From an uncultured Paracoccaceae bacterium (GTDB taxonomy: Bacteria; Pseudomonadota; Alphaproteobacteria; Rhodobacterales; Rhodobacteraceae), in contig CALESR010000071.1 of assembly GCA_937907485.1 (NCBI GenBank), forward strand, positions 1-8,671: 8,671 nucleotides of DNA, in the 5' to 3' direction. Both the position numbers and the translations under genes were made by a program. Of this stretch, positions 6,120 to 8,671 are shown piece by piece. The notes below the pieces were generated by a model. That model had not been told where the DNA came from, searched no databases, and worked only from the letters and a program-made list of their open reading frames with translations. Positions within the stretch are counted from its first letter, which is position 1. Every line of letters begins with the position of its first letter.

Positions 6120-7019
6120 ATGGCCCGCCTTCCGTCGTTGAAAGCCGTCCATTACTTCGCTGTCGCAGCGGGTCGCGGCAGTTTCACCGCAGCAGCCGAG
6201 GAGCTTAACGTCACGCAGGGCGCTGTCAGTCGGATGGTGCAGGCACTGGAGCAAGATCTGGAGGTTCCCCTGTTCGAGCGCAAAGGGCGGTTTCTGACGC
6301 TGACTCCCGCCGGGCAACGCTATTTCGAGGAGGTCAACGCAGCGCTCTCCACCATTGCCATCGCCAGCCGCAACCTGCGCGCCCGCGTTTCCGAGGAATC
6401 GTTGTCGGTGGTGGTCAATTCCGGTTTTGCATCTCGCTGGCTGATCCCGCGGCTGGCCTCGTTCAACCGGGCCAATCCGGGCCTTCGAATCGACATCGTC
6501 GCAACCGAGCACGAGGTGCGCGGTGTCAATCCCGCCAACTACGTCACCATCCGGTATGGTCTCGGCGACTGGTCAGGCCATGAGGCCGTCGATCTGGGCA
6601 TCGGAGGGGAATTGGCCGTGGTCTGTGCGCCTTCGCTGCACGCGCGTCTAGGGGCCGTCGAGGACGTGGACGACTTGGTTTCACGCCCTTTGCTGACCTA
6701 TTCCGCCGTGGCCCGTGATCCCTGGGTGGAATTCCTGGCACGACACGGCTTGTCCGCCGACGCTCTGGCCCGCGCCACGCATTACTACCAACTGCCGCTT
6801 CTGGCCGAAGCCGCGATCGCTGGCTATGGGTATGGCCTTATGCCGCTCTGCCTGATCGAACGGGAACTGAAGTCAGGCGCGCTGGTGATTGTGCCGGGTA
6901 TGAACTATGACAGCGAGAGGCGTTATTTCCTGACCTATCTGCAGCAGCCCGAAACCAGCCCACGCATTCGTCGGTTCGAATCCTGGTTGCTGCGCGAAGC
7001 CCGCACTACCGGGCGCTAA
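6120..7019 (+). CDS. LysR-family transcriptional regulator (GcvA-like)
   Basis: The 299-aa protein has the standard LysR layout. A winged helix-turn-helix covers about residues 4-64: FAVAAGRGSFTAAAEELNVTQGAVSRMVQALE, then LEVPLFERKGRFLTLTPAGQRYF. A linker helix and a periplasmic-binding-protein-like effector domain (about 92-292) follow; RWLIPRLASFNRANPGLRIDIVA is typical of the GcvA subgroup. Such proteins bind T-N11-A sites and usually respond to a pathway metabolite. ATG 6120 is chosen because GAGAGGA lies at 6109-6115 and the protein then begins like its relatives. A TTG at 6048 directly after the flavin reductase stop would add 24 residues unlike the family. The gene is on the same strand as, and 72 nt after, the flavin reductase, so it may be co-transcribed with the operon it probably controls. 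Its stop overlaps that of the converging gene. Confidence 0.9.
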   Translation: MARLPSLKAVHYFAVAAGRGSFTAAAEELNVTQGAVSRMVQALEQDLEVPLFERKGRFLTLTPAGQRYFEEVNAALSTIAIASRNLRARVSEESLSVVVNSGFASRWLIPRLASFNRANPGLRIDIVATEHEVRGVNPANYVTIRYGLGDWSGHEAVDLGIGGELAVVCAPSLHARLGAVEDVDDLVSRPLLTYSAVARDPWVEFLARHGLSADALARATHYYQLPLLAEAAIAGYGYGLMPLCLIERELKSGALVIVPGMNYDSERRYFLTYLQQPETSPRIRRFESWLLREARTTGR

Positions 7020-8389
7020 AGCGTCAGGCAATCCGTCAACGCGGTGGCGTTGTCCAAGGTTTCCAGCCGGTCGATCACATCGAGCGCGCGCTGTGCCTGA
7101 TCCGCCGATACCGAGCCAGCAAAACCGATGTTGCGCCAGAATTTCGCCTCGACCTCGGGGCGGCCTACCGGGTTCTCGGCCCAGCCCTTGGGCATCAGGC
7201 GTTCGGCCTGCAAAATCGTTCCATCGGTCAGTGTGACAGACAACAGCCCTTGATGCGTGCCGCTGACCCGGTCCGAGGGCACCAGCACCACCCTTTCTGA
7301 AAGCACCATCACCTCAGGATCATGAATCGCCGGTGCGATATAGTGGTCCAGTTCCACCGACTTGCGCAGCAGAACATTGGCCACGCCATAAGGGATGCTG
7401 AACAGGGCCCGCGGCTGCGCATCGGCTGCGCGCATCGGTTGGTTCAGAAAGTGGCGAATGCGGCGGGCGGGCACATCCAGCGTCACCGCAGCGATATCCT
7501 GTGCGGAAAAGTCGCATTGGCGCACGATCTCCAGTGCACTTTCAATGGGGTTGTGGTTGCCATAGCACGACGGGTGCAGTTTATGCATCCCTTTGACGTA
7601 GAAAACCTTTCCAAGATCGGTTCGCAAATTCTCAGGGTGGGGGTCATTGCCGAACAGCGCGAAATAGCCTTGCGGCGAGGTCAATGGGTCACGCACGCCG
7701 CCAAACCCGGCGCGTGACATCTGCGCAGCCAGAATGCCGTTCTGTGCCGCCAGTGCGCCGGGGAGGCGGAACGCGTCGACCCCGTCCCAGAGGGATTGAA
7801 AGGATCCCCCCACCATGTGCAGCAAGATACCAAAGGCGTTGACGGTTTGTGCCTGGTCCAGTCTCATCAACCGCGCCGCCACGGCCAGCGCGCCAAAGGC
7901 ATTGGCCGTGCCGCAGACCTCGAAATTTCGGTCGAAATCGAAGGTGTTGGCCACGGCAAACCGCGCCGCCACGTCGCCACCCAGGATGACCGCCGCCAGC
8001 AGTTCGCGCCCGCTGGCGCCCGTGGCCTCGGTCAGCGCCAGGGCGGCGGGTTCGGTGGTGGATGGGACATGCCCGACCATCTTGCCGGCGTGGATCCCTT
8101 CGGCCTCAGGGCCGGTCACTTCGAAATCAAAGGCGCGCCCCAGAAGGCTGGACAGGAATGCCGCGTGATGCACCGGGAGGCGCAGCGACTGGCCGGGAAC
8201 CCCGGCCAGTCCCATGCCACCCCACGAGGCAAGCAGACCGACCAGCGCATCTGTCCCCGGTGCCCGGCCGCCACCCACGATGCAGCCCAGCATGTCGATG
8301 AGGCGCAGCTTGGCGCATTCGACATCCTGAGCCGAAAACTGCTCGAACGGGGTTTCAAGGATATGCGCGGCAAGTGTCGTGGTCAGCAT
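7016..8389 (-). CDS. MmgE/PrpD-family protein, reaction uncertain
   Basis: The 457-aa protein belongs to the MmgE/PrpD family (2-methylcitrate dehydratase, cis-aconitate decarboxylase, iminodisuccinate epimerase), acting in the cytoplasm on small polycarboxylates. Features in order: LRLIDMLGCIVGG (about 28-40), GRAFDFEVTG (84-93, family form HAxDFDDT), GHVPSTTEPAALALTEATGASGRELLAAVILGGDVAAR (106-143), FGALAVAARLMRL (165-177), AAQNGILAAQMSRAGFGG (214-231) and KLHPSCYGNHNPIESALEI (270-288). By eye, Asp88, His107 and His279 match active-site residues of cis-aconitate decarboxylase, but the positions of its His159 and Lys207 seem to hold Glu157 and Phe207, so that reaction is doubtful. ATG 8389 has GGAAGGG (8401-8395) 5 nt upstream. 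The stop overlaps the lysR stop. It is probably co-transcribed with the oxygenase-like gene upstream, 61 nt away. Confidence 0.85.
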   Translation of the reverse strand: MLTTTLAAHILETPFEQFSAQDVECAKLRLIDMLGCIVGGGRAPGTDALVGLLASWGGMGLAGVPGQSLRLPVHHAAFLSSLLGRAFDFEVTGPEAEGIHAGKMVGHVPSTTEPAALALTEATGASGRELLAAVILGGDVAARFAVANTFDFDRNFEVCGTANAFGALAVAARLMRLDQAQTVNAFGILLHMVGGSFQSLWDGVDAFRLPGALAAQNGILAAQMSRAGFGGVRDPLTSPQGYFALFGNDPHPENLRTDLGKVFYVKGMHKLHPSCYGNHNPIESALEIVRQCDFSAQDIAAVTLDVPARRIRHFLNQPMRAADAQPRALFSIPYGVANVLLRKSVELDHYIAPAIHDPEVMVLSERVVLVPSDRVSGTHQGLLSVTLTDGTILQAERLMPKGWAENPVGRPEVEAKFWRNIGFAGSVSADQAQRALDVIDRLETLDNATALTDCLTL

Positions 8390-8416
8390 GGCGGCCCTTC
8401 CGGAGAGTAAGGTTGA

Positions 8417-8439
8417 ACGGGCGCGCGCCCCGCGCCCGT
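8417..8439 (-). promoter_or_regulatory. intercistronic 9-bp hairpin before the PrpD-like gene
   Basis: ACGGGCGCG (8417-8425) and CGCGCCCGT (8431-8439) form a perfect 9-bp stem with a 5-nt loop in the 61-nt gap between the two minus-strand genes. No T run follows on the minus strand (TTCAACCTTACTCT), so strong termination is unlikely. Partial termination or mRNA processing between the two genes is possible. Confidence 0.4.
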
Positions 8440-8444
8440 CCGGA

Positions 8445-8473
8445 CGACCCTCATTTGTAAAACGCGAGGGTCG
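8445..8473 (-). promoter_or_regulatory. inverted repeat spanning the stop codon of the oxygenase-like gene
   Basis: CGACCCTC (8445-8452) and GAGGGTCG (8466-8473) are perfect 8-bp arms around 13 nt. The structure includes the last codons and the TGA of the upstream minus-strand gene and sits 5 bp from the second hairpin at 8417-8439. The tandem could form a two-stem 3' structure on the mRNA. Its role is unproven. Confidence 0.35.
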
Positions 8474-8671
8474 CCATATCGATCGGCTCGGCTGGAGGAG
8501 GTGCCGGCAGATCGAACAGGTGTTTCATATAGGCGCCAGCCGCCATCTCCAGCCCGGCCGATCCGTGGTTGCGCATCGCCATCAGGTCGCGCAGGGCCAT
8601 CTGCATCGGATTGCCCTGTTCGATCGCCCGAGCCCCGGCCAGAGGCCATATGTCGGTGATTGCCTCAAAGC
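8451..8671 (-). CDS. acyl-CoA-dehydrogenase-fold protein, likely flavin-dependent monooxygenase, 3' part only
   Basis: The last 72 codons of a gene that continues beyond the window end here; the stop is TGA at 8453-8451. The visible tail contains WPLAGARAIEQGNPMQMALRDLMAMRNHGS. This matches the C-terminal helical domain of acyl-CoA-dehydrogenase-fold proteins, specifically the pattern AGxRAL-x-G-(S/N)P-LQ-x-x-RD-x-x-AxxNH of the oxygenase components of two-component flavin monooxygenases (HsaA, DszC and the C2 hydroxylases). It ends with a Pro-rich stretch (LPAPPPAEP) and AFYK. If it is an oxygenase it would use reduced flavin, for which the reductase at 5493-6047 is the obvious local source. 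A true acyl-CoA dehydrogenase cannot be excluded, because the N-terminal and middle domains that hold the flavin and substrate sites are not visible. Confidence 0.65.
   Translation of the reverse strand, partial: FEAITDIWPLAGARAIEQGNPMQMALRDLMAMRNHGSAGLEMAAGAYMKHLFDLPAPPPAEPIDMATLAFYK

Noticed and set aside
8383..8649. Minus-strand 88-codon frame at the right edge
   Set aside because: It overlaps, in another frame, the tail that matches acyl-CoA-dehydrogenase-fold proteins, and it also covers the intergenic hairpins.

Overview
The window looks like a piece of a GC-rich alphaproteobacterial chromosome, most likely from the Rhodobacterales/Roseobacter group. This rests on the base composition (above 60% GC by eye), strong G/C at third codon positions, and the gene content: a TAXI-type TRAP transporter with a fused permease, an MmgE/PrpD enzyme and a GcvA-like LysR regulator. 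This is inference, because no rRNA or other phylogenetic marker is present.

Left part (1-1905): about 300 bp without a recognisable gene leads into a two-gene HipBA toxin-antitoxin operon. The hipB promoter region carries about 2.3 tandem copies of a 27-bp direct repeat that runs almost to the start codon and contains a perfect TTGACA; these repeats are the likely antitoxin operators. hipB (327-575) and hipA (577-1905) are 1 nt apart. HipA keeps the phosphoserine-loop, catalytic-Asp and metal-binding motifs of an active Ser/Thr kinase.

Middle (1906-2297): a gene-free spacer of about 390 bp holds a GC-rich stem-loop, a possible end of the hip transcript, followed by a cluster of overlapping inverted repeats. 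One of these has the T-N11-A form of a LysR-type operator.

Right part (2298-8671): a catabolic/uptake locus. On the + strand lie a periplasmic TAXI substrate-binding protein, a fused 4TM/12TM TRAP permease, a flavin reductase and a LysR regulator. They are closely spaced and probably form one operon, with a strong 13-bp hairpin between the first two genes. On the - strand, converging on lysR with overlapping stop codons, are an MmgE/PrpD-family protein and the C-terminal 72 residues of an acyl-CoA-dehydrogenase-fold protein that runs off the window. The tail resembles the oxygenase component of two-component flavin monooxygenases, so the flavin reductase may supply it with reduced flavin.

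My reading is that TRAP imports an unidentified carboxylate-type substrate, a flavin-dependent oxygenase/reductase pair and a PrpD-like enzyme process it, and LysR controls the locus. The substrate cannot be told from this sequence. The PrpD-like protein appears to lack several residues that are catalytic in cis-aconitate decarboxylase, so its reaction may be different.
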